Source: Pseudomonas reactans (GTDB lineage Bacteria; Pseudomonadota; Gammaproteobacteria; Pseudomonadales; Pseudomonadaceae). Taken from it: a stretch of DNA of 64,000 bases. Each line of letters starts with the position of its first letter. Positions within the stretch are counted from its first letter, which is position 1. Under the pieces are notes generated by a model that did no database searches, had not been told where the DNA came from, and saw nothing but the letters and a program-made list of their open reading frames with translations. Made by a program: the position numbers and the translations under genes. The stretch spans positions 533,159-597,158 of the forward strand of contig NZ_JACAPG010000014.1 in the NCBI RefSeq assembly GCF_013385825.1, read 5' to 3'. Shown piece after piece: positions 15,601 to 23,545 of the stretch.

Positions 15601-16248
15601 TTACACCGCAGCTGCGTAACGGGTCGGGCGGCCGGTCAGCGCCAGGCTGATAACACGGGTCATCAGGTTGTTACGGGACATGGTCGGGGTCGACGTGATG
15701 GACACGTAGCCGTTGTAGATAATGCTGCTACCGCCCGGCAGGTTCAGGCGAAGCAAGCGAGCTTGCTTATCATCGTCCGCCGCCTCACAGACGGCCACAT
15801 ATGGCTTGGACGGATCGTCGGCGACGGTGAAGGTCAGCGTGATCGGGTTCTTTGTGGTCGGCATCTGGCGATCATCATCGTCAGCCAGGAAGCCGAAGGT
15901 CAGGAACTGCTGATCACCACCACTGGAATTCATCTCAGTAATCTGCGAGATTTCGGTGAAGGCTGTCACCTCGCGAACGGAACCAATCCCCGAGCCCGTG
16001 GGATACTGTTGAATGCTGGTCGTGTTGACGCTCTCCAGCGCGAACGTGCCGCTGGCGATCTCCCCAACTCGGACGCCGCGACCATCCAGGCGGGTCCAGC
16101 CAGAATTTACGGCAATGACGTCGCCCTCGGCCAGGCCGTGCGCCGCAGCAGTCGCGACGGCTGGATTGGCGTTGGTCAGAGCGGTGAATGGGATCGCCGT
16201 GCCGTAGATGGACGCGATCTCAAGAGTGGCGCCGTTGGGCATTTGCAT
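15601..16248 (-). CDS. Major tail tube protein
   Basis: A 215-residue beta-rich protein in the position of lambda gpV. It holds a region (AVATAAAHGLAEGDVIAVNS) typical of phage tail tube proteins that carry an extra small beta domain, and an acidic turn (LADDDDRQMPTTKNP). It polymerises around the tape measure. The next gene begins 3 bp after its stop. It is separated from the upstream tail genes by the inserted DUF2625 gene. Confidence 0.82.
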   Translation of the reverse strand: MQMPNGATLEIASIYGTAIPFTALTNANPAVATAAAHGLAEGDVIAVNSGWTRLDGRGVRVGEIASGTFALESVNTTSIQQYPTGSGIGSVREVTAFTEISQITEMNSSGGDQQFLTFGFLADDDDRQMPTTKNPITLTFTVADDPSKPYVAVCEAADDDKQARLLRLNLPGGSSIIYNGYVSITSTPTMSRNNLMTRVISLALTGRPTRYAAAV

Positions 16249-16272
16249 GGGTGTTTCCTCTTTTCAGAAATG

Positions 16273-16296
16273 ACAAAACCCGCACAGAGGCGGGTT
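16273..16296 (-). terminator. Terminator after DUF2625 cassette
   Basis: On the minus strand AACCCGC-CTCTGT-GCGGGTT runs into TTTTG, a 7-bp stem. It lies between the DUF2625 gene and the tail tube gene, so it would stop transcripts started from the DUF2625 promoter before they enter the tail operon. Confidence 0.75.
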
Positions 16297-16433
16297 CATT
16301 GGTAAACCGTAGGAGCGGCGGATGCCGATACAGCTGACTAGCTATTCTTCATAAGGCAACATCCCGGAAGCTGAATGTTCTATGTAGGAGTAGCACTCAT
16401 TGAGTGAAGGACGCAGGTGTCTCAGTTTGTCCA

Positions 16434-17084
16434 TCAATCTGGTTTGTCGAGTTTGGAAGCTAACTCGACGTTTATCTCAAACTGCTCACCGACATCGATC
16501 AGCGTGCGGCTGCTTTCGTTGATTGAGCCTTCCTTAGTCCAGAGAAACGGAAAGAATGAAAAGCACTGATCTGCTCTCAATTCCCGCAGGTCATGACGCC
16601 AGCCATCCCAGCGCAGGCCGTCGTAAAAAGTAGCGAGCCGATCACTTAAGGCCCAACCAAAAAAGTCGGTATAACCAATATCTAACTGCTCCCACCGCAA
16701 TGTATCGGGTGCCCAGTAATACATCGATCCTACATCATCGCCCAGACCGCCGCCGTTGATGGAAAAGAACCCTCCAGCAGCATCGTCGGCGACCAGTAAA
16801 TAACCATCGGCACGGCCCTTGTTCCAATCAACAAGATTTCGGGGCAATTGCGGATGGCCGGAGCCGATCAAGCGTAACCAGCCGTGATCAATGAGCAGAC
16901 CACCAGTCTCGTAGGCTATCGCCCCCAGCGGAGATCTAGTTGTAATCTGCAGGCCGGAAAGAACACGAGCTCTATCAGTGGACGGAGGGAGCAACTGATA
17001 ACCCAAGGCGGCTTCTCCCAACATTTTTTCAATGAGGGGTAGCGCGGGTTCTCGGCTGTCTATCAGGTCTTCCAAACTTGTCAT
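16434..17084 (-). CDS. DUF2625 family protein inserted in tail operon
   Basis: A 216-residue soluble protein with the full DUF2625 signature: TTRSPLGAIAYETGGLLIDH, WLRLIGSGHPQLPR, YLLVADDAAGGFFSINGGGL and FFPFLWTKEGSINE. The family occurs in bacterial chromosomes; its function is unknown. It lies between tail tube and tail terminator genes, where lambdoid phages usually have none, and has its own TATAAT box upstream and terminator downstream. That is the classic form of a moron expressed in the lysogen (inference). Confidence 0.85.
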   Translation of the reverse strand: MTSLEDLIDSREPALPLIEKMLGEAALGYQLLPPSTDRARVLSGLQITTRSPLGAIAYETGGLLIDHGWLRLIGSGHPQLPRNLVDWNKGRADGYLLVADDAAGGFFSINGGGLGDDVGSMYYWAPDTLRWEQLDIGYTDFFGWALSDRLATFYDGLRWDGWRHDLRELRADQCFSFFPFLWTKEGSINESSRTLIDVGEQFEINVELASKLDKPD

Positions 17085-17111
17085 CTGCCGGTCCTTGGGA
17101 AAAAGGAGCCG

Positions 17112-17117
17112 ATTATA
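17112..17117 (-). promoter_or_regulatory. Perfect -10 box upstream of DUF2625 gene
   Basis: TATAAT on the minus strand in GCGGCTATAATCGG, 28 bp upstream of the DUF2625 start. The -35 region is poor (ATCCGC at 17-bp spacing). It falls in the 84-bp gap between the tail terminator and DUF2625 genes, the only sizeable gap on that side. Confidence 0.5.
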
Positions 17118-17168
17118 GCCGCATAGGCAATATCGCGGATTGAGGCTCAGTGGGTACTAACAAAACAC

Positions 17169-17588
17169 CTATGAGCCGGTATCTGCTCGATACTCGAAAG
17201 AGACCGGAACCATGTATGTCGCTGCGTCTGTGATCCCTGGCCCCTGCTCTACCGGCGACATGGTGACCACTGTGACGCCGCTCTTCGTGTCTCGGGCATA
17301 CAGCCGGAACAGACCAGTCAACTCGACCACAAGTGGGTTTGTCTTGGCCTTGCCGGTGCCAGCCGGGGCCACAATGCTGACCTGGTACACGCCGATGAAC
17401 GCCCGATGGTCGCCGGCTAGCGTGCTGCTGGCCGTATCACCCGGGAGCATGAACGCCCGCAGGTAGGTCTCGCCGTCCGCAGGGTCGTACTGAGTGTTTT
17501 CGAACACGACCTTGATGGGCTCCGCACGCGCTTTGCTCCAGGCGAGCAGCTTTGCCTCATAGATCGATGCGATGATGGCGTGGCTCAT
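17169..17588 (-). CDS. Tail terminator/completion protein
   Basis: A 139-residue protein of the phage tail terminator-like type (DUF4128/gpU-like position). It starts MSHAIIASIYEAKLLAWSKA, with the alternating beta pattern VYQVSIVAPAGTGKAKTN and a C-terminal YMVPVSFEYRADTGS that is common in this family. It would cap the tail tube and bind the head connector. It overlaps the upstream gene by 4 bp (ATGA). Confidence 0.78.
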   Translation of the reverse strand: MSHAIIASIYEAKLLAWSKARAEPIKVVFENTQYDPADGETYLRAFMLPGDTASSTLAGDHRAFIGVYQVSIVAPAGTGKAKTNPLVVELTGLFRLYARDTKSGVTVVTMSPVEQGPGITDAATYMVPVSFEYRADTGS

Positions 17589-18241
17589 ACTTGGTTATTC
17601 CTGATGGCGTCATCGACAGTTTTCTGGAACTGAGACAACGTGACCCGAATCATCCCGTGAGGAGCTTGCTTGCTATGCCCATACTCAAGTGGGATTCCGT
17701 AGGGCAGGTTATTCACGATGTAGGCCGTCTGCCCCGCGGTCAGGGTTCGAACCTGTGCCTTGAGCACGGCGATGCTGACGTTACCGCTGACATCGATCTG
17801 ATCAAGCACTCCCTCGGCCGGCACATCAATTGAAAACTGCCAGTTCCCGCGGAACCGACCTCCGACATAGCCCTTCCCCGCAACCAAACCGTTCACGTTG
17901 AAGTTCTGGTCGCGCTCGGTCTTGGTCAGGGGCTTGGCGTACTTCACGCCCTTTCGCAGCTTGCCGGCCTTTGTGAAGTTCGATTCGTTGAGGTTGATGA
18001 TCGTGTTGCGCACCGAAACCTTGAAGTCGTAGTCATCGGCGGCTCGCTTGTTCGCCTGTCGGTGAACGACGTTCGCTGCCCAGATTTCAGGATTGCCGAC
18101 TGGCGACTTGAGGATAACGCTGCTGCCGATCTCAATCACAATCTCGCGAATGGTTGCGTCGATACCGTCTTTCGCCCGTTCGGCGAAGTCACGGATGTTC
18201 TCGGCAAAGCTGCCGTTCATACTCGCGTATTTGTTCGTCAT
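17585..18241 (-). CDS. HK97 gp10-like head-tail or minor tail protein
   Basis: A 218-residue protein with the family pattern of an N-terminal helix (NIRDFAERAKDGIDATIREI) followed by VILKSPVGNPEIWAAN and a C-terminal LEYGHSKQAPHGMIRVTLSQ. This fits lambda Z/HK97 gp10-type connector proteins. It overlaps both neighbours by 4 bp, so it is coupled in the head-tail joining block. Confidence 0.78.
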   Translation of the reverse strand: MTNKYASMNGSFAENIRDFAERAKDGIDATIREIVIEIGSSVILKSPVGNPEIWAANVVHRQANKRAADDYDFKVSVRNTIINLNESNFTKAGKLRKGVKYAKPLTKTERDQNFNVNGLVAGKGYVGGRFRGNWQFSIDVPAEGVLDQIDVSGNVSIAVLKAQVRTLTAGQTAYIVNNLPYGIPLEYGHSKQAPHGMIRVTLSQFQKTVDDAIRNNQV

Positions 18242-18606
18242 GACCGCACCTGCAACTCATACAGGATCGGCGTGCCCGCCGGGTTGATCTCTTTCAGTGG
18301 CGGCACGATTGACCAGGTACGACCCTGAGCAATCACTTTGTCGAGCAGACCCGGCACCCAGGCCAAGCCCTGCGCCGCGATCTTGAGCTTCTTGTCGCCC
18401 TGCTTGATGAGGCTGTTGTTTTGGAATTCGATGCCAGTGAAGTCGAGCAGGATGCCCTGGGCGATTTGCTCGACAGTAACCCCTGGAGCTTCCCCGCCCG
18501 TCTCCGGGTCGTACTCGCCTGGCGCCATACTGCTGATCGTCACAGGCTGGCCGAACTCTGTGATTATATCCAGAGCCATCACTGCCATTTCGTTGTAAAT
18601 TGCCAC
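18238..18606 (-). CDS. Head-tail joining protein, GTG start
   Basis: A protein of about 122 residues with a compact beta-rich body (ALDIITEFGQPVTISSMAPG, then AQGILLDFTG and LAWVPGLLDKVIAQGRTWSI), like small phage head-closure proteins. Three GTG codons in a row follow GAGGAC; the third (18606) has the best spacing. ATG at 18588 is an alternative. An open frame further upstream overlaps the plus-strand gene at 18630 and is not credible. Confidence 0.7.
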   Translation of the reverse strand: MAIYNEMAVMALDIITEFGQPVTISSMAPGEYDPETGGEAPGVTVEQIAQGILLDFTGIEFQNNSLIKQGDKKLKIAAQGLAWVPGLLDKVIAQGRTWSIVPPLKEINPAGTPILYELQVRS

Positions 18607-18629
18607 CACCACGTCCTCAAGGAAGAAAG

Positions 18630-18932
18630 ATGAGCTATCAGCAAGCCAGCGACGACCTGAACGAGTCTGCGCGAAAAATCGCGCGCTCTGTTCCTGAAGG
18701 TGCCAAACCATCTCTTGATGAAAAGTGCGCCGCACGCAGAGCAATTAAGAAAGCAGTCAACGAGACGGACTTTCCTTACATTGCTGATGCTGCTGCAGAG
18801 CGGGAAGTGCCACTTGTGGAGGAGCTTGATATCTCGACAATCGAGCAGGTGGCCGATGCCATTGCAAACGGCAAGGACGGAATGTACGAGCGGTTTGGCG
18901 ACTTAATAACCAAGCACTGGGAAGGCTATTGA
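18630..18932 (+). CDS. Hypothetical protein opposite the late operon
   Basis: A 100-residue, mostly helical, charged protein with AGGAAGAAAG just before the ATG. It is transcribed against the head-tail operon and fits exactly into the gap between two late genes: its stop touches the stop of the DnaT-like gene at 18933, and its start lies 24 bp from the next gene start. No domain is recognised. Its location and direction mark it as a moron. Confidence 0.72.
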   Translation: MSYQQASDDLNESARKIARSVPEGAKPSLDEKCAARRAIKKAVNETDFPYIADAAAEREVPLVEELDISTIEQVADAIANGKDGMYERFGDLITKHWEGY

Positions 18933-19436
18933 TTACACCCGTACGGCGAGTAGTCCGCGTTGCTTTAGATAATCCGCAAGCTGCGTAACGCTCGGTCGAT
19001 CAGGCGCCGCCGGCAACAGTCGGCCGCTAGTGTTAGAAATCGTCGCGTATTCGCGGGTTACCGCACCTTCGACACGCTCCAGCGTCACAGCGCCTTTGCG
19101 CTTCTCAACCGGATCGATGTCGTCATGATGAATCTCGGCGGCCAGGGCCATTTGGCCGTACTGGATGCGCGCCGGCAGGTAGTTGTTCGGCTTGATCTCG
19201 TGATCCAGCAGCACTTCCCGGCGCGGCCAGGACAGTGACTGCTCGCTGTTCGTCTTGCGCCCCTTCCAGGTCATGCCATCCATCGCCAAAGCGGCCCGAC
19301 GCAGCAACGCTTCCTGCGCTGGAACACCCTCAGGAATGACCGCGCCGAACTTCACGGCATACATGGCCAGGTCCTCGGCGCTCGCGTAGCTTTCGGCGTC
19401 AGGCTTGCCGGTGCCGTCCTCGATGATGAGTGTCAT
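18933..19436 (-). CDS. DnaT-like phage head-tail connector protein
   Basis: A 167-residue protein that begins MTLIIEDGTGKPDAESYASA, the pattern of the so-called putative DnaT-like phage proteins, which in fact are head-tail adaptors. It includes GMTWKGRKTNSEQSLSWPRR and then helices with AALAAEI-like composition. Its place between the capsid and head-closure genes agrees with an adaptor role. Confidence 0.8.
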   Translation of the reverse strand: MTLIIEDGTGKPDAESYASAEDLAMYAVKFGAVIPEGVPAQEALLRRAALAMDGMTWKGRKTNSEQSLSWPRREVLLDHEIKPNNYLPARIQYGQMALAAEIHHDDIDPVEKRKGAVTLERVEGAVTREYATISNTSGRLLPAAPDRPSVTQLADYLKQRGLLAVRV

Positions 19437-19495
19437 GCGTCAACTCGCTCGAATGGTTTGTAGATTGGCCGCCGGGTGACCGACAGCCAGCAGTA

Positions 19496-20080
19496 TTACT
19501 CCTTGGGCAACTCAGCGACGAGCTTTTCCAAGGATTCTTTCGAGGCGTTGGCCCGATACTGGACCCTGGCATCATCGAGCTTTGCTTTCAGCGCCGCGAT
19601 TTCACCGGCCTCATCAGCCGGGGGCATGATGACAGGCTTCTTCAGCGCTTCAACCTCGCCACGTAGTGCGTCGACAGTCAAGGCCAGGCCGTCACGTTCA
19701 GTGGTCAACTCATCAACCGAAGCATGGATCGTGCCCAGCACGTCAAACAAGCGCAACGCCAGGTCGCCGGACTCTGGACGATGGATTTCGCCAGCTTCCA
19801 GGCCGTCAACAAGGATCTGGATCGATCCATGCTCAGCACGCAAAGCCGCGATAACCTTTTCCAGTTCGGCTTGGTTGCCCGCACCAACAATCTGCGCCCG
19901 CTTGGCTTCCTTCACCGACACATCGATGCCGGCTGCTTCGTACGCATTGACCACGCTCGGCCATTCGCCAATCACCAGCACGCTGGTCACACCCGCTTCG
20001 GGCTTATCGAAGTGTTCCGGATTGCGGTAACGCTTCTCCGGGTCGAAGCCGCTCAGCTGGTTGCTGTAAGTCAGTTCCAT
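19496..20080 (-). CDS. Capsid-proximal protein with C-terminal HeH/LEM-like motif
   Basis: A 194-residue protein located directly after the major capsid gene. The central part (about 95-170) is coiled coil with heptads (VDELTTERDGLALTVDALRG, then EVEALKK). The last 25 residues (VQYRANASKESLEKLVAELP) resemble the small HeH/LEM helical motif seen in some phage head and fibre proteins. The start at 20080 follows GGAGAAACAC; an in-frame ATG seven codons earlier has no such site. It may be a head decoration or fibre protein (inference). Confidence 0.65.
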   Translation of the reverse strand: MELTYSNQLSGFDPEKRYRNPEHFDKPEAGVTSVLVIGEWPSVVNAYEAAGIDVSVKEAKRAQIVGAGNQAELEKVIAALRAEHGSIQILVDGLEAGEIHRPESGDLALRLFDVLGTIHASVDELTTERDGLALTVDALRGEVEALKKPVIMPPADEAGEIAALKAKLDDARVQYRANASKESLEKLVAELPKE

Positions 20081-20127
20081 GTGTTTCTCCAAGGCGGCCA
20101 TTGCTGACCGCGCGTTGAGTTTGAGGC

Positions 20128-21093
20128 TTAACCGCCAGTAACAGGAGGCGTTGCGGTCAGCGTGATCATCACGCCGGCGGTGACTTTGTTGCTGCCCGCA
20201 TGCTTGACCCAGTTGGCAGCGGAGCCGACGGCAGCAAGGGTTGGGTTGGAACCGCCAGTGGTGGCTTTCCAGCTGTAACCCAGCACATCAATGTTCACGG
20301 TGCCTTCAGCGCGGTAGCCGATGCTCAGGTTCTCTTCGTCGTTCACGTCGTACGAACGGAAGCCTGGGGCCTGCGACTCGGTAATGGTCACGGCGTTTGG
20401 CAGCAGGCCGAAGATCACGTCCGCCGGCGCGGTATCGGTCACCAGTACCGGCTTGCCCAGGGTGCCCGGCAGGCCGCCGTAGATCACGACGCCAGCTTCT
20501 TCGTAGATCTTGTTGGTGATGGCTTCATCGACGATGTCGAAGTAGGCGCTGGAGTGCATGACCCACAGAGCAATACGGCCGAACTTGTCGCCGAACTTGC
20601 GCATACCGCGAGTCAGCGTCTTCTTGCCATCGGTTTCGATGTTGGCCGAAACCACCATGTCAGCGTTGGAGCCGATGGCGGCACGCAGGCCAGCAGTTGC
20701 GTACTGGATGAAGCCTTCCAGGGTAGCGTCAGCAACGTCGGCGCCGACGATCTGGGAGAACTCCTCGACCGGACGACCGCGACGCTTGAACGCCTCTTCG
20801 GTGGTCTGGTACGGGCCGTACTTCCATGGAGCTTTGACGCCAACAGCTTCGCCGGCGCTGATTTTCTTGGCGATTACCTTGCCGTCGGAGTTGACGTCGC
20901 GGTGCTCCAGAGAGCCGTTCAGCTTGTACAGGGCGCGCTTGCGGAAGTCGCCTTCAATCAGCTCGTTGTCCAGCACCATCGCGCCGTTGGACGATGCGTT
21001 GAACACGTCGAGGTTGTCCTGGACACGCTCCAGGTATGCGGTTTGCGCCTCATCGTTATAGATGATCAGGTCGCTGTTAACGGTTGTAGCCAT
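20128..21093 (-). CDS. Major capsid protein
   Basis: A 321-residue protein in the capsid position, after the scaffold. Features of phage coat proteins are visible: an N-terminal helical arm (SDLIIYNDEAQTAYLERVQD), KRGRPVEE-like loops, and FIQYATAGLRAAIGSNADMV followed by WVMHSSAYFDIVDEAI, the usual layout of Pseudomonas phage coat proteins. The C-terminus has an additional Gly/Thr-rich stretch. It lies 12 bp after the scaffold stop. Confidence 0.88.
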   Translation of the reverse strand: MATTVNSDLIIYNDEAQTAYLERVQDNLDVFNASSNGAMVLDNELIEGDFRKRALYKLNGSLEHRDVNSDGKVIAKKISAGEAVGVKAPWKYGPYQTTEEAFKRRGRPVEEFSQIVGADVADATLEGFIQYATAGLRAAIGSNADMVVSANIETDGKKTLTRGMRKFGDKFGRIALWVMHSSAYFDIVDEAITNKIYEEAGVVIYGGLPGTLGKPVLVTDTAPADVIFGLLPNAVTITESQAPGFRSYDVNDEENLSIGYRAEGTVNIDVLGYSWKATTGGSNPTLAAVGSAANWVKHAGSNKVTAGVMITLTATPPVTGG

Positions 21094-21105
21094 GGGTTAA
21101 TCCCC

Positions 21106-21834
21106 TTACTTGGGCAATGCGAGATATGCGGTTTGGCCGTGCTTGCGCTGAAAGTCGCGCTTCTGCTCGGAGGTCATTTCGGAGCGCTTAAATGCAGCCT
21201 TGCCGCCACCCCCGCCCGGGGCAAATGTCCCTGAAGCCCTTGGCCACAGGTGAGGTGCGCTTTCGCGCAGAGATTCCGCCCATTCGAGCGGAGTCAGAGG
21301 GGTCTTGCCGTCTTTACCGAGGATGACCTGGCCGGATTCATCAACGGCGACTGCATCGCCATCTTCGTTAAGGGTGAACACGCCTTTGGCGCGCAGGATG
21401 ATGTCGTCGGTTGCTTCAGGTAGAGCGCCAGCTTTCAGTGCTGCTCCGCGCACGGAGTCGCCCAGGACTTTGCCCTGGAACTTGGCAGCGAAAGATTCAG
21501 CCTTCTCAGCGCGCTCGCTGATGGCCTTCAACTGCTTGTCGTAGTCACCGCGCAGGCGCTCAGTGCGGCGGTTGAAGACCTCGTCCACCTTGCCCTCGGT
21601 CAGCAGCTTGGTTTCTTCGTCTTGTCCAGCCCGACTGAGCAGACCTTTGACGGCGTCGATGTCGATGCCTTCAAACTGGGTTTCGAACTGGGTCAACTTG
21701 CCGGAGGTTTCCTTCAGCTTGCCCAGCAGCTCCGAGTTCTTGGTTTTCAAACCGGAAACGGATGCTTCAACGGCAGTCGCGATAGCGGCCTTGATTGCCG
21801 GATTGTCCAGGTCGATTTCGTTTTCTTCTGCCAC
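21106..21834 (-). CDS. Capsid scaffolding protein
   Basis: A 242-residue acidic, helical protein. Coiled coil runs from about residue 30 to 130 (SGLKTKNSELLGKLKETSGK, then LTQFETQFE). A Gly-rich linker (FAPGGGGGKAAFKRSEM) and a basic C-terminal tail follow, which is the usual arrangement in phage scaffolds where the C-terminus binds the coat protein. It directly precedes the major capsid gene. Confidence 0.85.
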   Translation of the reverse strand: MAEENEIDLDNPAIKAAIATAVEASVSGLKTKNSELLGKLKETSGKLTQFETQFEGIDIDAVKGLLSRAGQDEETKLLTEGKVDEVFNRRTERLRGDYDKQLKAISERAEKAESFAAKFQGKVLGDSVRGAALKAGALPEATDDIILRAKGVFTLNEDGDAVAVDESGQVILGKDGKTPLTPLEWAESLRESAPHLWPRASGTFAPGGGGGKAAFKRSEMTSEQKRDFQRKHGQTAYLALPK

Positions 21835-21876
21835 GTTGATGCACCCCTTGGGTATGTTTCGCCCACTTTGCAGGCA

Positions 21877-21900
21877 TAAAAAAGCCCGCGTGAGGCGGGC
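21877..21900 (-). terminator. Terminator upstream of scaffold gene
   Basis: On the minus strand GCCCGC-CTCAC-GCGGGC followed by TTTTTT: a strong terminator between the head morphogenesis gene and the scaffold gene, inside the late operon. It sits next to the inserted plus-strand gene at 21964. Late transcription must ignore it, which supports Q-type antitermination. Confidence 0.8.
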
Positions 21901-21963
21901 ATATTCATTTAGAATTTTGGTCTCACTTTCCTCTAGAAAAGTGACTTATCGGATAGGAAGCCA

Positions 21964-22458
21964 ATGAGCGAAGCCAGCACAAGCAAATTCAGCATTATCT
22001 TTCCCGTCGTATGCACCCTAATTGGCGTATTTGCCACTGGTACTTTCACTTGGTTGACGAGTTATCAAACGGCATCTCTAAGTCAAAAAAACGCTTGCAT
22101 TCAGCGTATCGACACACAAGAAAAACTTCTTCGAGAAAAAGGTGAGAACTTTCTCGCAGCATTGGGAGACATGCTCAACTACACGATCTTCCCGAAAACC
22201 TCTACACCGCAAGAGTTGGCTGAAAACGCGGGCCCACTAATCAAGGCGGGTATCGTTATGTCCGCCTATGCCCCACCGGAGCTAGGTCTTAGATCAATGA
22301 TGATCTCCAACTCCGTAAGGGCTGGAGCGCTTGCGTCCATGCATAAGCTCGACGAAGACGCAGCAATGGGTACTATCAATGACTCCTTTGGAAAGTGGCA
22401 CACTGCTTATTACGATGCGCTGAATTCACTTGATAAACAGCGTCGAGCGTGTGAATAG
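21964..22458 (+). CDS. Membrane-anchored hypothetical protein opposite late operon
   Basis: A 164-residue protein with one transmembrane helix near the N-terminus (about residues 10-32, FSIIFPVVCTLIGVFATGTF). A soluble helical region with two Cys follows, probably periplasmic. The ribosome site is AGGAAGCCA. It is transcribed against the head operon, between head morphogenesis (stop 22460) and scaffold, and is bordered by a strong minus-strand terminator. No family is recognised; a lysogen-expressed moron is likely. Confidence 0.72.
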   Translation: MSEASTSKFSIIFPVVCTLIGVFATGTFTWLTSYQTASLSQKNACIQRIDTQEKLLREKGENFLAALGDMLNYTIFPKTSTPQELAENAGPLIKAGIVMSAYAPPELGLRSMMISNSVRAGALASMHKLDEDAAMGTINDSFGKWHTAYYDALNSLDKQRRACE

Positions 22459-22459
22459 C

Positions 22460-23545
22460 CTAGATTCCAGCATGTTCGAACGCCATCGGCTCTAGGCTCT
22501 TCATCTGCACCAAGGTCAGCGGCGCGAAGTTGCGATCAAGCTGCAGCTCTGCGAAACGCTCAACGGTCAGGCCGCCCTCACGAAACAACTTCGCTCGCAC
22601 CGGCCCAATGGCAACGTCCTGAAACGCTGCGGGCTGAAGCTGAAGCCAGTGGTAGTAGTTGAGGTCGGCACTTACCTGCTTGCCGCCATCTGCGCCCACT
22701 GAAGCCCGCGTAGCGCCCTTGGCGAACATCGCGCTGAGCTTGGTCAGCAGGATGAAGGTGGTGCGGCAGTTCGGGTGAAATGGCGGCCTTGGGCCGGAAT
22801 CCACTGGAAACTTGCGCTTGTCCATCGAGCGGCATTGCTGGCTGGTCTTGCTGTCCAGCGTGGCCACCATTTGGATCTCTTGCACGATATCCGTGTTGGC
22901 CTTCGCGACCTCCATGCGAGCCTGGGACGACACATGCTGAATCGCGGTGTGCACGACCGTGCTGGCATTATGGTTGGTGGCGGCCAGGATGCCGTCTTTG
23001 TACCCTGCCGCCTTGGTGCCGCGAATGTTGCGAATGATCTGGAAGTTCGTCTGCCCTTCGAAGAAGCCCTGCCGGATCGTGCCGGTGAGGCGCTCACGCT
23101 CTGCACCGGTCCAGTCCTTGATGAAGGCCTTCAGCAGCTTCCCGCCGCCGGTTCCGCGCACGCTTAGCGGGTTCGTCAGCACCGCGGTGCGAATTGCAGC
23201 AGCTGTGGGCGCCACCACATCGAGCGACACGCCCACCGGTGCAGACCTGGCCAGGCTGGTCGCTTCGAACTCCGCCTCGTAGTTGGCGATATCTACAAGG
23301 TCGAGGTTCAACTGCGCGCTGTATCGGTCGAAGATACCCAGCAACAGGCTGTCGACCTCCTTAAGTAACGTTTCCAGGCGCTTGACGTTGTACTCGGTCA
23401 GATCTGACTGGGTGAGTCGGTCACGGATCGAACGATCAATCTCCTTGAGGAAGGGAGCAAACTTGCCCACCTCCCCAGCCTTGAGCTTTTCGAGGAAGAC
23501 CGCGTGCCGTATGGTCGCGTCAAGGATTGCTTGGTTTGCCGCCAT
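22460..23545 (-). CDS. Head morphogenesis protein, Mu F/SPP1 gp7 type
   Basis: A 361-residue protein. The N-terminal 200 residues are helical. The C-terminal domain is the phage Mu F-like type, with VVHTAIQHVSSQARMEVAKA, CRSMDKRKFPVDSGPRPPFH and PNCRTTFI; the spaced Cys and His residues probably bind metal. It binds the portal in the procapsid and is ejected as a minor head protein. It overlaps the portal gene by 26 bp. Confidence 0.88.
   Translation of the reverse strand: MAANQAILDATIRHAVFLEKLKAGEVGKFAPFLKEIDRSIRDRLTQSDLTEYNVKRLETLLKEVDSLLLGIFDRYSAQLNLDLVDIANYEAEFEATSLARSAPVGVSLDVVAPTAAAIRTAVLTNPLSVRGTGGGKLLKAFIKDWTGAERERLTGTIRQGFFEGQTNFQIIRNIRGTKAAGYKDGILAATNHNASTVVHTAIQHVSSQARMEVAKANTDIVQEIQMVATLDSKTSQQCRSMDKRKFPVDSGPRPPFHPNCRTTFILLTKLSAMFAKGATRASVGADGGKQVSADLNYYHWLQLQPAAFQDVAIGPVRAKLFREGGLTVERFAELQLDRNFAPLTLVQMKSLEPMAFEHAGI

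Noticed and set aside
20200..21234. 344-codon open frame opposite the capsid and scaffold genes
   Set aside because: It spans two well-supported structural genes and has no ribosome site; GC-rich coding DNA produces such shadows.
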